DNA of 49,793 nucleotides, taken from positions 1 through 49,793 of the forward strand of contig CAJOFM010000014.1 of assembly GCA_905233915.1 (NCBI GenBank). The letters run 5' to 3'. Shown here piece after piece: positions 8,414-17,153 of the stretch (the stretch's first letter is position 1; every line of letters begins with the position of its first letter). The position numbers were made by a program, and so were the translations under genes. The notes under the pieces were generated by a model. It was not told the DNA's origin and did not search any database. It was given only the letters and a program-made list of their open reading frames with translations. Source of the stretch: an uncultured Muribaculaceae bacterium. Lineage in GTDB: Bacteria; Bacteroidota; Bacteroidia; Bacteroidales; Muribaculaceae.

Positions 8414-10573
8414 ATGAAGGTTTACAAAACAAACGAGATCAAGAACATCTCTCTCGTCGGTGGCAAGGGCGCTGGTAAGACCACTCTCACCGAGTCTATC
8501 CTCCTTGAGGGCGGCGCAATCAGCCGCAGGGGTTCCGTCGATGGCGGCAACACCGTGAGCGACAACACCCCCGTTGAAAAAGAGTACGGTTACTCCGTAT
8601 CCTCATGCGTCTTCTTCGCCGAGAAGAACGGCAAGAAGCTCAACTTCTTTGACTGCCCGGGTAGTGATGACTTTTCCGGTAGCGCTGTTACCGCTCTGAA
8701 CGTGACCGATACTGCCGCTCTGGTAGTTGACGGCCGCAATGGCGTTGAGGTTGGTACTCAGAACAACTTCCGCACCGTTGAGCGCATTGGCAAGCCCCTG
8801 ATGTTTGTCATCAACCGCCTCGAGGATGAGAAATGCGACTTTGACAACGTATATAACCAGCTGCGCGAGACCTACGGCAACAAGGTTGTTGCCCTGCAGT
8901 TCCCCGTGAACGCAGGCCCCGGCTTCAACAGCGTGGTGGACGTTCTCGCCATGAAGCAGTACACCTGGCCCAAGGACGGTGGCAAGGCTACCGCATCCGA
9001 CATTGACGGCGCACACGCCGACAAGGCCGAAGAGTATCGCATGGCCCTGCTCGAGATGGCAGCCGAGAACGACGAGGAGCTCATGATGAAGTTCCTTGAC
9101 GAGATGACCCTGACCGACGAAGAGGCTATCAAGGGTATCCGCCTGGGTATGGTGGACCGCAGCATCTTCCCCGTGGTGCTCGTCAGCGCTGAGCAGAACA
9201 TCGGTACCGACCGCATGCTCGAGATCATGACCGAGATCGTGCCCGACGTGACCGAGATGCCCGCTCCCAAGAACAACAACGGCGACGAGGTTCCCTACGA
9301 CGAGAACGGCCCCGTCAGCGTATTCTTCTTCAAGACCTCGGTAGAGAGCCACATCGGTGAGGTTTCCTACTTCAAGGTAATGAGCGGTACCCTCAAGGCT
9401 GGTGCCGACCTGACCAACATGAACCGCGGTAGCAAGGAGCGCCTTGCCCAGATCAACGTGGTTTGTGGCCAGAACAAGACTGCTGTCGATGAGATCCACG
9501 CTGGTGACATCGGTGCAGCCGTTAAGCTGAAAGACGTTCGCTGCGGCAACACCCTCAACGAGAAGGGTTGCGAGCACGTGTTTGACTTCATCGAGTATCC
9601 CGCCCCCAAGTTCCAGCGCGCCATCCGCGCCCTGAACGAGAGCGAGACCGAGAAGCTGGGTGCCGTCCTCAACCGCATGCACGAGGAGGATCCCACGCTG
9701 TTGATCGAGCAGAGCAAGGAGTTGCGCCAGACCATCGTTTCGGGTCAGGGCGAATTCCACCTGCGCACCCTGAAGTGGAACATCGAGAACAACGACAAGA
9801 TCCAGATCGAGTATCAGGAGCCCCGCATCCCCTACCGCGAGACCATTACCAAGGCCGCCCGCGCCGACTATCGTCACAAGAAGCAGTCTGGTGGTTCAGG
9901 TCAGTTTGGTGAGGTGCACATCATCATCGAGCCTTACCGCGAGGGTATGCCCGAACCCGATACCTACAAGTTCGGTAACCAGGAGTACAAGATGAACATC
10001 AAGGACAAGCAGGAAATCCCCTTGGAATGGGGCGGTATGCTGGTTGTCTATAACTGTATCGTTGGTGGTGCCATCGACGCACGCTTCATCCCCGCTATCG
10101 TTAAGGGTATCATGGACCGCATGGAGCAGGGCCCGTTGACCGGTAGCTATGCCCGCGACGTTCGCGTGTGCATCTACGATGGTAAGATGCACCCGGTAGA
10201 CAGTAATGAAATCTCGTTCCGTCTCGCTGCACGTAACGCCTTCTCGGCAGCCTTCCGCGATGCTAACCCCAAGGTTCTCGAGCCCGTCTATGACGTCGAG
10301 ATCCTGTTGCCCGCCGACTGCATGGGTGGTGTTCAGAGCGACCTGCAGGGCCGCCGCGGCATCATGATGGATATGTCGAGCGCCAATGGCATGGAGCGCG
10401 TTAAGGCCCGCATCCCCCTGAAGGAGATGTCGAGCTACAGCACCTCCCTGAGCTCTATCTCGGGTGGCCGCGCTTCGTTCAGCATGAAGTTCTCGAGCTA
10501 CGAGCTCGTGCCCGCCGACGTGCAGGCTCAGCTGCTCAAGGAGTACGAGGAGAGCAAGCAGGACGAGGATTAA
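8414..10573 (+). CDS. EF-G paralogue (EF-G2 type) with degenerate GTPase motifs
   Basis: Translation elongation factor G paralogue of 719 residues with all EF-G domains. The G-domain motifs are altered. The P-loop is GGKGAGKT (16-23). The G3 motif is DCPGS (80-84) where canonical EF-G has DTPGH, so the catalytic His is Ser84. G4 is NRLE (134-137) in place of NKxD. The later domains are well conserved (for example GQGEFHLRTLKW and QGPLTGSYARDVRV). This matches the second EF-G of Bacteroides as I remember it, which has been reported to support translocation without GTP hydrolysis and to matter during carbon starvation and gut colonisation. Orthology is inferred from remembered similarity. It is not a Tet(M/Q) ribosomal protection protein, since those keep the catalytic His. 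It has its own promoter and a strong terminator. Confidence 0.88.
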   Translation: MKVYKTNEIKNISLVGGKGAGKTTLTESILLEGGAISRRGSVDGGNTVSDNTPVEKEYGYSVSSCVFFAEKNGKKLNFFDCPGSDDFSGSAVTALNVTDTAALVVDGRNGVEVGTQNNFRTVERIGKPLMFVINRLEDEKCDFDNVYNQLRETYGNKVVALQFPVNAGPGFNSVVDVLAMKQYTWPKDGGKATASDIDGAHADKAEEYRMALLEMAAENDEELMMKFLDEMTLTDEEAIKGIRLGMVDRSIFPVVLVSAEQNIGTDRMLEIMTEIVPDVTEMPAPKNNNGDEVPYDENGPVSVFFFKTSVESHIGEVSYFKVMSGTLKAGADLTNMNRGSKERLAQINVVCGQNKTAVDEIHAGDIGAAVKLKDVRCGNTLNEKGCEHVFDFIEYPAPKFQRAIRALNESETEKLGAVLNRMHEEDPTLLIEQSKELRQTIVSGQGEFHLRTLKWNIENNDKIQIEYQEPRIPYRETITKAARADYRHKKQSGGSGQFGEVHIIIEPYREGMPEPDTYKFGNQEYKMNIKDKQEIPLEWGGMLVVYNCIVGGAIDARFIPAIVKGIMDRMEQGPLTGSYARDVRVCIYDGKMHPVDSNEISFRLAARNAFSAAFRDANPKVLEPVYDVEILLPADCMGGVQSDLQGRRGIMMDMSSANGMERVKARIPLKEMSSYSTSLSSISGGRASFSMKFSSYELVPADVQAQLLKEYEESKQDED

Positions 10574-10595
10574 TCCCCAGTTCTACACCTTATAT

Positions 10596-10636
10596 AATAA
10601 TGGGCGACCCGCCACGGGCCGTCCATTATTTTTTGT
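10596..10636 (+). terminator. Rho-independent terminator after the EF-G2-type gene
   Basis: AATAATGGGCGACCC (10597-10611) pairs with GGGCCGTCCATTATT (10616-10630), with one G-U pair and one mismatch. The loop is short and the stem is followed by TTTTGTT. Confidence 0.75.
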
Positions 10637-10705
10637 TCCAAATTGCTTAAAAAGTGGGTGAATTAACATTTTAGGGCGAAATTTTGGGTAAAAAGCGAAA
10701 GAAAA

Positions 10706-10737
10706 TTTGCATTTTTCACAATTTTGTGTTAATTTTG
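10706..10737 (+). promoter_or_regulatory. rprX promoter
   Basis: TTTG at 10706-10709, a 20-bp spacer, then TAATTTTG at 10730-10737; the ATG is at 10782. This is a full consensus match that should drive rprX-rprY. Confidence 0.75.
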
Positions 10738-10781
10738 CCGTTGATTGTTAAAAAGACAATTTTGAATTAGGAGATTATCTC

Positions 10782-12293
10782 ATGAAGAGGTCAACGATAT
10801 GGATATTGACGGTCGTGATGGCGATAGCCCTGCTGGGACTGCTCGCCATGCAGATCGTGTATCTCGAGAAAATGGTGGCCATGCGCAACAGCCAGTTCAG
10901 CGAGATTGTGATGCGCAGCCTTTACAACGTGTCGAGGATGCTTGAGCAGAACGAGACCAAATATTTCCTGGACAAGGATCTTGCCGAGGCCGAGCAGATG
11001 TACTCGGGCATCAGCCAGAACAGTTTCAGCTTCAACGACCGCCACGAGGCCACCATCGACACCACCCTGAACACCGAGGACCCGACCAACCTGCGCCCCG
11101 CTAACCACAACACGCTCACCGACCTCAAGGAGGACCTGAACGACAGTTACCAGCGCAAGCAGGAAGCGCTCAAGGGCCAGTACCTGTACCAGAAGAGTCT
11201 GTTGAACGAGGTGATCCTCACCATCCTGAACCACTCGAGTGACCGCCCCATCAAGGAGCGAGCCGACAGCGCCATCGTGGCGACATACCTGCGGTCGGAA
11301 CTGGAATTCAACGGATTGACATTGCCCTTTGAGTTCGCGGTCGTGAACCGTTCCAGCGGCGTTGTGTACAAGACCGAGGGTTACTCGCCCATGTCGCAAC
11401 AGGACGTTTACAGCCTGACGCTGTTCCCCAACGACCCCAAGAGCCAGCAGAACACGTTGAATGTCACCTTCCCCAACAAGAGTGACTACATCTTCTCGTC
11501 GGTGAAGTTCCTGGTGCCCTCGCTGGCCTTCACGTTCCTGCTACTGGGCGTGTTCCTGTACACCATCTCGATAGCCTTCAAGCAGAAGAAGCTGAGCGAA
11601 ATCAAGAATGACTTCATCAACAACATGACGCACGAGTTCAAGACCCCCATCTCATCGATCTCTATCGCCGCTCAGATGCTCAACGACGACAGCGTGCGCA
11701 AGAGTCCCGAGATGCTCAAGCATGTGTCGGGCGTCATCAACGACGAGACCAAGCGGTTGCGCTTCCAGGTAGAGAAAGTGCTGCAGCTGTCGCTGTTTGA
11801 CCGCAAGAACGCCACCATGCGTCTTGAAGAAGAAGATGCCAACGCCAACATCTATAGCGTGATTAATACCTTCAAACTGAAGGTCGAGAAATATGGCGGC
11901 CACATCAATGCCAACCTCGATGCCGAGGACCCCATCATCAATGTGGACCGCATGCACTTCACCAACGTCATCTTCAACCTGCTGGACAATGCCGTGAAGT
12001 ACCGCCGCGAGGACGTGCCCCCCGAGCTCGAGGTGACCACCGTCAACCCCGATGAGGACCACATCCAAATCACCGTGGCCGACAACGGCATCGGCATGAA
12101 GCGTGAGGACCTGCGGAAAATCTTCGAGAAGTTCTACCGCGTCTCCACGGGCAACCGCCACGACGTTAAGGGATTCGGACTGGGCCTGGCCTATGTCCAC
12201 AAAATGATTGACCTGTTCGGCGGTTCAATTCGCGCCGAGAGTGAGGTAGGAAAAGGATCGAAATTTATTATCACATTACCACTATACAAATAA
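10782..12293 (+). CDS. rprX: Sensor histidine kinase RprX
   Basis: Membrane sensor kinase of 503 residues. There is an N-terminal membrane segment at about residues 7-27, then a periplasmic region of about 210 residues without a recognised domain. A second membrane segment (about 244-264, PSLAFTFLLLGVFLYTISIAF) leads into HisKA and HATPase modules. The H-box is MTHEFKTPI with phospho-accepting His284; the N-box is NLLDNAVKYR, and the ATP lid has DNGIGM and GFGLGLAYV. Overall layout and sequence match RprX of Bacteroides fragilis. The response regulator gene begins 14 bp downstream, so the two are co-transcribed. The signal is unknown to me; in Bacteroides fragilis, RprXY was first noted for its effect on porin expression when cloned in E. 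coli. Confidence 0.9.
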   Translation: MKRSTIWILTVVMAIALLGLLAMQIVYLEKMVAMRNSQFSEIVMRSLYNVSRMLEQNETKYFLDKDLAEAEQMYSGISQNSFSFNDRHEATIDTTLNTEDPTNLRPANHNTLTDLKEDLNDSYQRKQEALKGQYLYQKSLLNEVILTILNHSSDRPIKERADSAIVATYLRSELEFNGLTLPFEFAVVNRSSGVVYKTEGYSPMSQQDVYSLTLFPNDPKSQQNTLNVTFPNKSDYIFSSVKFLVPSLAFTFLLLGVFLYTISIAFKQKKLSEIKNDFINNMTHEFKTPISSISIAAQMLNDDSVRKSPEMLKHVSGVINDETKRLRFQVEKVLQLSLFDRKNATMRLEEEDANANIYSVINTFKLKVEKYGGHINANLDAEDPIINVDRMHFTNVIFNLLDNAVKYRREDVPPELEVTTVNPDEDHIQITVADNGIGMKREDLRKIFEKFYRVSTGNRHDVKGFGLGLAYVHKMIDLFGGSIRAESEVGKGSKFIITLPLYK

Positions 12294-12307
12294 AAAAGAA
12301 GACAATT

Positions 12308-13018
12308 ATGGAAGACAAGCTGAGAATTCTGTTATGTGAAGACGACGAGAATCTGGGCACTCTCACCCGCGAGTACCTGGAGGACAAGGGCTACAAGGCC
12401 GAACTGTTCGCCGACGGCGAAGCCGGTTACAAGGCTTTCTTGAAAGGCAAATACGACATTTGCCTGCTCGACGTGATGATGCCCAAGAAGGACGGTTATC
12501 AACTTGCCCAAGAAATCCGCGCCATCAACAGCGACGTGCCCATCATTTTCCTCACCGCCAAGGCGCTGAAGGAGGATGTGCTGGAAGGCTTTAAGATTGG
12601 TGCCGACGACTACATCACCAAGCCCTTCTCGATGGAGGAGCTGGTGCTGCGCATCGAGGCCATCCTGCGCCGCGTCAAGGGCAAGAAGGGCAAGGAAGTT
12701 ACGGTTTACAGAATCGGCAAGTTCACCTTCGACACCCAGCGCCAGGTGCTGTTCACCGATGACCGCAGCGACAACCTCACCACCAAGGAGAGTGAGCTGC
12801 TCGGGTTGTTGTGCGCCCACATGAACGAGATCCTTGAGCGCAATTTCGCCCTCAAGACCATCTGGATCGACGACAACTACTTCAACGCACGCTCGATGGA
12901 CGTTTACATCACCAAGCTGCGTAAGAAACTCAAAGATGATCCCAGCATCGAGATCATCAACATCCACGGCAAGGGCTACAAACTCATTGCTCCCGAGGCC
13001 GAGGCCGACGAGAAGTAA
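12308..13018 (+). CDS. rprY: Response regulator RprY (OmpR family)
   Basis: DNA-binding response regulator of 236 residues. The receiver domain (about 5-120) has the acidic cluster CEDDEN, phospho-acceptor Asp55 in LLDVMMPKKDG, Thr in FLTAK and Lys in TKPFS. A winged-helix trans_reg_C domain follows (about 135-230: LTTKESELLGLLC, SMDVYITKLRKKL and IHGKGYKL). The sequence is very close to B. fragilis RprY as I remember it, which has been linked to oxidative and redox stress. It is the partner of the kinase immediately upstream, and a clear terminator follows. Confidence 0.93.
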   Translation: MEDKLRILLCEDDENLGTLTREYLEDKGYKAELFADGEAGYKAFLKGKYDICLLDVMMPKKDGYQLAQEIRAINSDVPIIFLTAKALKEDVLEGFKIGADDYITKPFSMEELVLRIEAILRRVKGKKGKEVTVYRIGKFTFDTQRQVLFTDDRSDNLTTKESELLGLLCAHMNEILERNFALKTIWIDDNYFNARSMDVYITKLRKKLKDDPSIEIINIHGKGYKLIAPEAEADEK

Positions 13019-13081
13019 TCCCACACCAATTAAGCCTCGATTCAGTCATTTAATTGCAGAGGCTGAATTTGGCTCCCACAC

Positions 13082-13119
13082 CATGGAGACGCAGAATAAC
13101 TTGCGTCTCCATGTTTTCT
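13082..13119 (+). terminator. Terminator after rprY
   Basis: CATGGAGACGCA (13082-13093) and TGCGTCTCCATG (13102-13113) form a perfect 12-bp stem followed by TTTTCTT. The GAGACGCA core recurs in the terminator at 25794-25826. Confidence 0.8.
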
Positions 13120-13213
13120 TGAGCCCCCACTTGAGAAAACCGTGATACCAGAAACCATAGCCCAAAAGCCAAAAAACTGACCCCTGATTGCCGATTGCTA
13201 ACCGCTTTTTTAC

Positions 13214-13221
13214 TACCTTTG
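13214..13221 (+). promoter_or_regulatory. plsC promoter -7 box
   Basis: TACCTTTG, an exact TAnnTTTG match 28 bp before the ATG at 13250. The -33 element is weak (nearest TTG at 13195). Confidence 0.5.
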
Positions 13222-13249
13222 CCAAGTTAAAAAGCGCAATCAATAGAAA

Positions 13250-13972
13250 ATGATATATCTGTATCGCATATACCAGTGGTGCATCGCGTCACCCATCATG
13301 CTGGTTTACAGCATTATCACGGCTCTTATCACCATCGTTGGCTGCTTGTTCAACCAGGACTATTGGGGTTACTTCCCCGCCAAGTGGTGGGCCAGAGTGT
13401 GGTGCTGGATCCATCTGGTGCGCGTGCGGGTTGTCGGTCGTGAGTTGATCGACCATGAGACGAGCTATGTCTTTGTGGCCAACCATCAGGGAGCATACGA
13501 TATCTTTTCCATCTACGGGTTCTTGGGGCACAACTTCAAGTGGATGATGCGCAAGGGCATCACCAACATCCCCATTATCGGCACTGCCTGCCGCATGGCG
13601 GGCCACATCTTGGTGGACACCCACTCGACCCAAGGCCTGCGCGACACGATGGCTGCCGCCAAGAAGAAACTGCACGGCGGCATGTCGATTGTCGTTTTTC
13701 CTGAAGGACGCCGCACCGATACCGGCCTCATGGGTCCCTTCAAGAACGGCGCTTTCAAGCTGGCCCTGGAGTTCGGGCTGCCTGTCGTTCCCATCACCAT
13801 CGACGGCAGTTACAAGGTAATGCCACGCAGCACCTTTAACGTCACACCCGGCACCATCACCCTCACCTTCCACGAGCCCATCGAGCACACAGGCGGGAAC
13901 GACATCGCCGAGGTGAGCCACACCTGCCGCAAAGTCATCCAGCAAGACCTGCCCGCCGAGCTGCGTGATTGA
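13250..13972 (+). CDS. plsC: 1-acyl-sn-glycerol-3-phosphate acyltransferase (PlsC family)
   Basis: Membrane-associated acyltransferase of 240 residues that would convert lysophosphatidic acid to phosphatidic acid in phospholipid synthesis. The catalytic HX4D motif is NHQGAYD (His79, Asp84). The phosphate-binding motif is FPEGRRTD (150-157), and VPITIDGSYKV gives the fourth conserved block. One or two hydrophobic N-terminal segments (about 12-32) anchor it in the membrane. Length is standard for the family. The gene stands alone, sharing a bidirectional terminator with the convergent phosphatase gene. Substrate preference cannot be read from sequence; a related lysophospholipid or ornithine-lipid acyltransferase is possible but less likely. 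Confidence 0.85.
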   Translation: MIYLYRIYQWCIASPIMLVYSIITALITIVGCLFNQDYWGYFPAKWWARVWCWIHLVRVRVVGRELIDHETSYVFVANHQGAYDIFSIYGFLGHNFKWMMRKGITNIPIIGTACRMAGHILVDTHSTQGLRDTMAAAKKKLHGGMSIVVFPEGRRTDTGLMGPFKNGAFKLALEFGLPVVPITIDGSYKVMPRSTFNVTPGTITLTFHEPIEHTGGNDIAEVSHTCRKVIQQDLPAELRD

Positions 13973-14001
13973 AATCACATCCAAACCTCACATAAAATTA
14001 A

Positions 14002-14029
14002 TTAGCTGGCGCAATACTGTGCCAGCTAA
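14002..14029. terminator. Bidirectional terminator between plsC and the CpsB-like gene
   Basis: TTAGCTGGC (14002-14010) pairs with GCCAGCTAA (14021-14029), with AT-rich flanks on both sides, between two convergent genes. Confidence 0.65.
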
Positions 14030-14057
14030 CTAATCATTAAACTCTTATTAACCTTTA

Positions 14058-14795
14058 TTAAATCAGATCGTTCTTGATATTAGGTGCGATTTCCTGACTC
14101 AGTTTCCTCCATTCCTTGGAATTGAGGTAATCCATGATGATGTGGGCATGCTTAACATTGTGCATGTCACTACCCAGGTAATCTATCATCCCGTTCTCGG
14201 CGAACCACAACGCACTGTCACGAGCCTCCTCGCCGAAATAACCTGTGAATGACAGGATATTGACCTGGAAGCGCGCGCCGGCATTGTGCAGCTGCTCGTA
14301 GCGCTTGCGGCGGCGGGAATAGTAATTGTAGCGTTCAGGATGAGCCAGGATAGTCCTGTAACCCTTGACCTGCATGTCAAACAGCAACTCGTCAAGGTTC
14401 AACAGCTCCTGCTGGAAGGAGTTCTCGAGCAAGATGTGATTGCCGGGCATGGGAATCAGGTGATCGGCCTTATACTCCTTATCGAAGTATTCATCCATGC
14501 GATACTCGGCACTCAGGTGCAGTTCAATATCAAGTCCCTCGTCAGAAACAGCCTGGAGCAACTTCTGGTAGGCATCCATGAGGGTTTCACGCGTATTTTC
14601 AAAGGTTATTGCTGTCACGTGTGAGGTGAGGATGACGCGGTTGATGCCCATGTCCATCTCGGCACGCAGCATCTCCAACGACTGCTCTACCGACTGCGAG
14701 CCATGGTCCACACCCGGCAGGATGTGGCTGTGCACATCTGTATTATAGAATAGCTTTACCTGTTCTTTATTGCGCTTAAACAGTTTGCCAAACAT
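14058..14795 (-). CDS. CpsB/YwqE-type tyrosine-protein phosphatase (PHP family)
   Basis: Metal-dependent phosphatase of the PHP superfamily, 245 residues. The first metal motif is HSHILPGVDHGS (His22, His24, Asp30); LTSHV, ILAHPERY and LGSDMHN supply further metal-ligand histidines and aspartates in the expected order. Family members (CpsB of streptococci, YwqE of Bacillus) dephosphorylate tyrosine kinases that control capsule polymer length. No kinase or Wzz-like gene is next to it here, and the nearest capsule-type gene is the sugar-phosphate transferase at 38.4 kb, so its partner is presumably elsewhere. It starts with ATG and has a TATCTTTG box 46 bp upstream. Confidence 0.85.
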   Translation of the reverse strand: MFGKLFKRNKEQVKLFYNTDVHSHILPGVDHGSQSVEQSLEMLRAEMDMGINRVILTSHVTAITFENTRETLMDAYQKLLQAVSDEGLDIELHLSAEYRMDEYFDKEYKADHLIPMPGNHILLENSFQQELLNLDELLFDMQVKGYRTILAHPERYNYYSRRRKRYEQLHNAGARFQVNILSFTGYFGEEARDSALWFAENGMIDYLGSDMHNVKHAHIIMDYLNSKEWRKLSQEIAPNIKNDLI

Positions 14796-14841
14796 ACTTA
14801 TCTTGTTACTTATAATATCTGTTACATTTCAAATTGACCTG

Positions 14842-14849
14842 CAAAGATA
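14842..14849 (-). promoter_or_regulatory. Promoter -7 box of the CpsB-like gene
   Basis: The minus strand reads TATCTTTG. A possible -33 TTTG lies at 14877-14874, but the 24-bp spacer is long, so this is a moderate match. Confidence 0.5.
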
Positions 14850-14918
14850 AGCAAAAATTTTCATTCAACTGCACAAAATGTTCAAAATCTGCTTAGTTAA
14901 ATCAAAAAAGAGCCAAAA

Positions 14919-14952
14919 AGTTTTTCCAGTTCAAAAAGTATTTGTACCTTTG
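14919..14952 (+). promoter_or_regulatory. rpmE2 promoter
   Basis: A T-rich -33 region (AGTTTTTCC, 14919-14927) is followed about 20 bp later by TACCTTTG at 14945-14952. The ATG is at 15031, leaving a leader of about 70 nt in which ribosomal autoregulation is possible but not shown. Confidence 0.6.
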
Positions 14953-15030
14953 CGCGCCATTACAAAAATTGGGCGTTTACCACCGCCACAAAATTGTATT
15001 GTTTAACGTTTTAAAGATATATCGAAGAAA

Positions 15031-15285
15031 ATGAAAAAGGATATCCATCCCAGCAACTATCGCGAGGTTGCTTTCAAGGACATGTCTAACGAGGAGGTTT
15101 TCATCACTCGCAGCACTGTTAACACCAAGGAGACCATCGACATCGACGGTAAGACCTATCCCCTGGTAAAGCTCGAGATCACCAACACCTCGCACCCCTT
15201 CTTCACCGGTAAGCAGAAGCTCGTCGACACCGCAGGTCGCGTGGACAAGTTCATGCAGCGCTACGGCAACCGCAAGAAGAAATAA
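15031..15285 (+). CDS. rpmE2: 50S ribosomal protein L31 type B
   Basis: Ribosomal protein of 84 residues. [17 protein letters not shown], the central [13 protein letters not shown] and [11 protein letters not shown] are diagnostic of L31. There is no cysteine, so this is the zinc-free type B form. In many bacteria type B L31 replaces the zinc form under zinc limitation; whether a zinc-form paralogue exists here is unknown. The last codons (GNRKKK, stop) matter because the same codons reappear at 17632-17653 at the end of a broken kinase gene, marking a duplication breakpoint. A hairpin and a strong terminator follow. Confidence 0.95.
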   Translation: MKKDIHPSNYREVAFKDMSNEEVFITRSTVNTKETIDIDGKTYPLVKLEITNTSHPFFTGKQKLVDTAGRVDKFMQRYGNRKKK

Positions 15286-15308
15286 GACGACAAGACATCA
15301 ACGTCCCC

Positions 15309-15326
15309 GCCGTGTGCGCACACGGC
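15309..15326 (+). other. Perfect palindrome downstream of rpmE2
   Basis: GCCGTGTGCGCACACGGC is an 18-bp perfect palindrome between the L31 stop and its terminator. A different sequence with the same shape is at 17672-17693 in the duplicated unit. Confidence 0.65.
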
Positions 15327-15341
15327 AGGTAGTGCAAGACA

Positions 15342-15387
15342 ACACAGCGATGCACCTCTCGATAGAGAAAGGTGCATCGCTGTGTTT
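15342..15387 (+). terminator. rpmE2 terminator
   Basis: ACACAGCGATGCACCT (15342-15357) pairs perfectly with AGGTGCATCGCTGTGT (15370-15385), a 16-bp stem followed by TTATT. It may also serve the convergent membrane-protein gene. Confidence 0.85.
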
Positions 15388-15407
15388 ATTCTGATTGACA
15401 TGATGAC

Positions 15408-16502
15408 TTATCCAATAGTCACCAACCTTATAAAGCTTTTAAAATAACGCATCATCGAGGTGAGCGCCTTAAAGCCAAAGCAAGCATCCAGTGCGATGGC
15501 TACCGCAATCAGGACCACAATCAAGATGACCAACTGCCGTTTAGTCTTGACGAGCTGTTTCCACAACTTGCGGTTGATGACATGAACTGCGACCAAGAGC
15601 ACTGCCCCCAAGCCAGTAATACCGATGGTCCTGAGCACTACATTAACCCAATGAACTTCCTCACCCGTGATGGCCCTGTCGACAAGAGCCAAGGGCAATG
15701 CGATGGCATACAGGAGGAAGGATATCATCACCACCGCTACAACAATGCGCCACGCTGTTCCCCACCAGCCATAGCCGAACAATTGATGATAGTCAACCAG
15801 CAGCACTAATGACATGGTAGAAATCACCATCACCGGAACATCAACTTCGGTGATTTGAAATAACCTTAACACCAGCGAGCCGATAAAAAGCCACAGCAAG
15901 AACTGGTTTGTCATGAACACCTGGATGAAAAAGCCTTGAGGAAGTGTGTGACGCGGATATCGAGGGGCTGATCGAAACACAAACCAAGTGGGAATAATCA
16001 AGAAAGAGAAGCCAACCAAGAATGCCCACTCATAGTGTTGTGAAAGCCAGATACCAAATGTCTCCATGTAATAGGTCACGCCCGTCTCGGTGCTCACATC
16101 ATCCCCAGTCTCCTGCAATTCACCCCAAAATTCGGGAAAGAACCAATTCCCGACAAAGAAGAAAGCCACCGCCACAACGACCAGCATCTTGACCGGCGGG
16201 AAACTCACCTGACGCTTGCCACTGATGTAGTCCCTTATCAGGTATCCCGGCCGCCACAGCAGCTGCCACAACGTGTAGGGCAACGAGCGCGTCCCCACGC
16301 CCCACACATCCATCACTCCCTGCCACACGCTGCGCCAGGTGATGGGGCCATAGACGGCCTTCTGCCCGCAACGGGGACAGTAATTGTTGTCGCTCTCAGC
16401 GCCGCAGTTGCAGCACCCGTGAATGTCATGAGTGTCATGATACTCGATGGGCTGCTGCTGCCACTGGCGAAAGCGCTGATATTTTTCTGATAGAGTGCCC
16501 AT
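15408..16502 (-). CDS. DUF3667 zinc-ribbon membrane protein, copy A
   Basis: Membrane protein of unknown function, 364 residues. A cytoplasmic zinc ribbon near the N-terminus has Cys30-x2-Cys33 and Cys42-x2-Cys45 (the latter CPRCGQKA), the hallmark of DUF3667. The conserved SLPYTLWQLLWRPGYLIRDY and FPPVKMLV follow, then about five hydrophobic membrane segments, ending with a hydrophobic C-terminal helix (LVILIVVLIAVAIAL). It overlaps the upstream DUF308 gene by one base (TAATG), so translation is coupled. The paralogue at 17864-18928 has identical cysteine positions. The pairing with DUF308 and a divergent lipid kinase hints at a membrane-lipid role, which is inference only. Confidence 0.85.
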   Translation of the reverse strand: MGTLSEKYQRFRQWQQQPIEYHDTHDIHGCCNCGAESDNNYCPRCGQKAVYGPITWRSVWQGVMDVWGVGTRSLPYTLWQLLWRPGYLIRDYISGKRQVSFPPVKMLVVVAVAFFFVGNWFFPEFWGELQETGDDVSTETGVTYYMETFGIWLSQHYEWAFLVGFSFLIIPTWFVFRSAPRYPRHTLPQGFFIQVFMTNQFLLWLFIGSLVLRLFQITEVDVPVMVISTMSLVLLVDYHQLFGYGWWGTAWRIVVAVVMISFLLYAIALPLALVDRAITGEEVHWVNVVLRTIGITGLGAVLLVAVHVINRKLWKQLVKTKRQLVILIVVLIAVAIALDACFGFKALTSMMRYFKSFIRLVTIG

Positions 16503-17110
16503 TATTCAGCAATGATGGTATCGTCCTCGACGACGGGTTGAGGAACTGACGGCTGGCCCGACTGAGCAACAGCACGCCTGATGCGGCGCTCGGCCAAATA
16601 TTCCTGCAGGCTGGTGAAGTTGAAAAGCAGCAGGCAGACTCCCGCAATGAGCACCACGGCAGGGATGTTGTCGCGCAACGCCGGCAGCACGAGTGACAAG
16701 ACGCCACACACGACGACCACAATCGGGCAGACGTAGTACCAACCCTTGACACTCAGGCTCTTGCTCGACAGCATCAGGTAGATGACGTGGAACAGCCCCA
16801 ACACCACCAGCAGGATGCCCATGAGCAGCTGCAGGATGCCGTCGAACAAGTTAGCCTTGATTATCATCACCAGGCCAAAGCACAATCCGCCGACGGCTGG
16901 CAGCACGCCCATGTAGTCGGTACTGGTGCGCTCGGCAGGCTGCCGCAGGGCTACCATCACCAGGAAGGTCACGGCAGGCAGCAAAAACATGAGGCCCATC
17001 ACACGAGCGGCCCACAGCATGATGGAGGGCTGGCCATGGAAGATGATCAAAATGATGCCGGCAAGCAGCAAAACAACATTGGTAAGGAGGTTTACACTCA
17101 ACTTCTTCAT
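16502..17110 (-). CDS. DUF308 (HdeD-like) membrane protein, copy A
   Basis: Integral membrane protein of 202 residues with about six hydrophobic segments (for example VVLLLAGIILIIFHG, LLMGILLVVLGLFHVIYLML and VVLIAGVCLLLFNFTSL), matching the HdeD/DUF308 pattern. The tail after SLQEYLAERR is short and polar. HdeD in E. coli is linked to acid resistance, but function in Bacteroidales is unknown. It is the first gene of a leftward two-gene operon with the DUF3667 gene and is transcribed divergently from a kinase-like frame. Start MKKLSVNLL at 17110 matches the start of the paralogue at 19560. Confidence 0.8.
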   Translation of the reverse strand: MKKLSVNLLTNVVLLLAGIILIIFHGQPSIMLWAARVMGLMFLLPAVTFLVMVALRQPAERTSTDYMGVLPAVGGLCFGLVMIIKANLFDGILQLLMGILLVVLGLFHVIYLMLSSKSLSVKGWYYVCPIVVVVCGVLSLVLPALRDNIPAVVLIAGVCLLLFNFTSLQEYLAERRIRRAVAQSGQPSVPQPVVEDDTIIAE

Positions 17111-17153
17111 TGTTTTCTATAAGGATGAATGCAGGTTGTTAATAATTTTCCCA

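Noticed and set aside
8414..10573. Tetracycline resistance ribosomal protection protein
   Set aside because: The G-domain lacks the DTPGH histidine kept in Tet(M/Q), and the sequence fits the EF-G2 group instead.
14058..14795. Capsule locus beginning at the CpsB-like gene
   Set aside because: Its neighbours are PlsC and ribosomal protein L31, and the only other polysaccharide gene is 24 kb away, so no capsule cluster is present in the window.
14953..15030. Riboswitch or known leader RNA before rpmE2
   Set aside because: The leader is about 70 nt with no recognisable conserved riboswitch core; nothing beyond a short GGGCG/CGCC possibility was seen.
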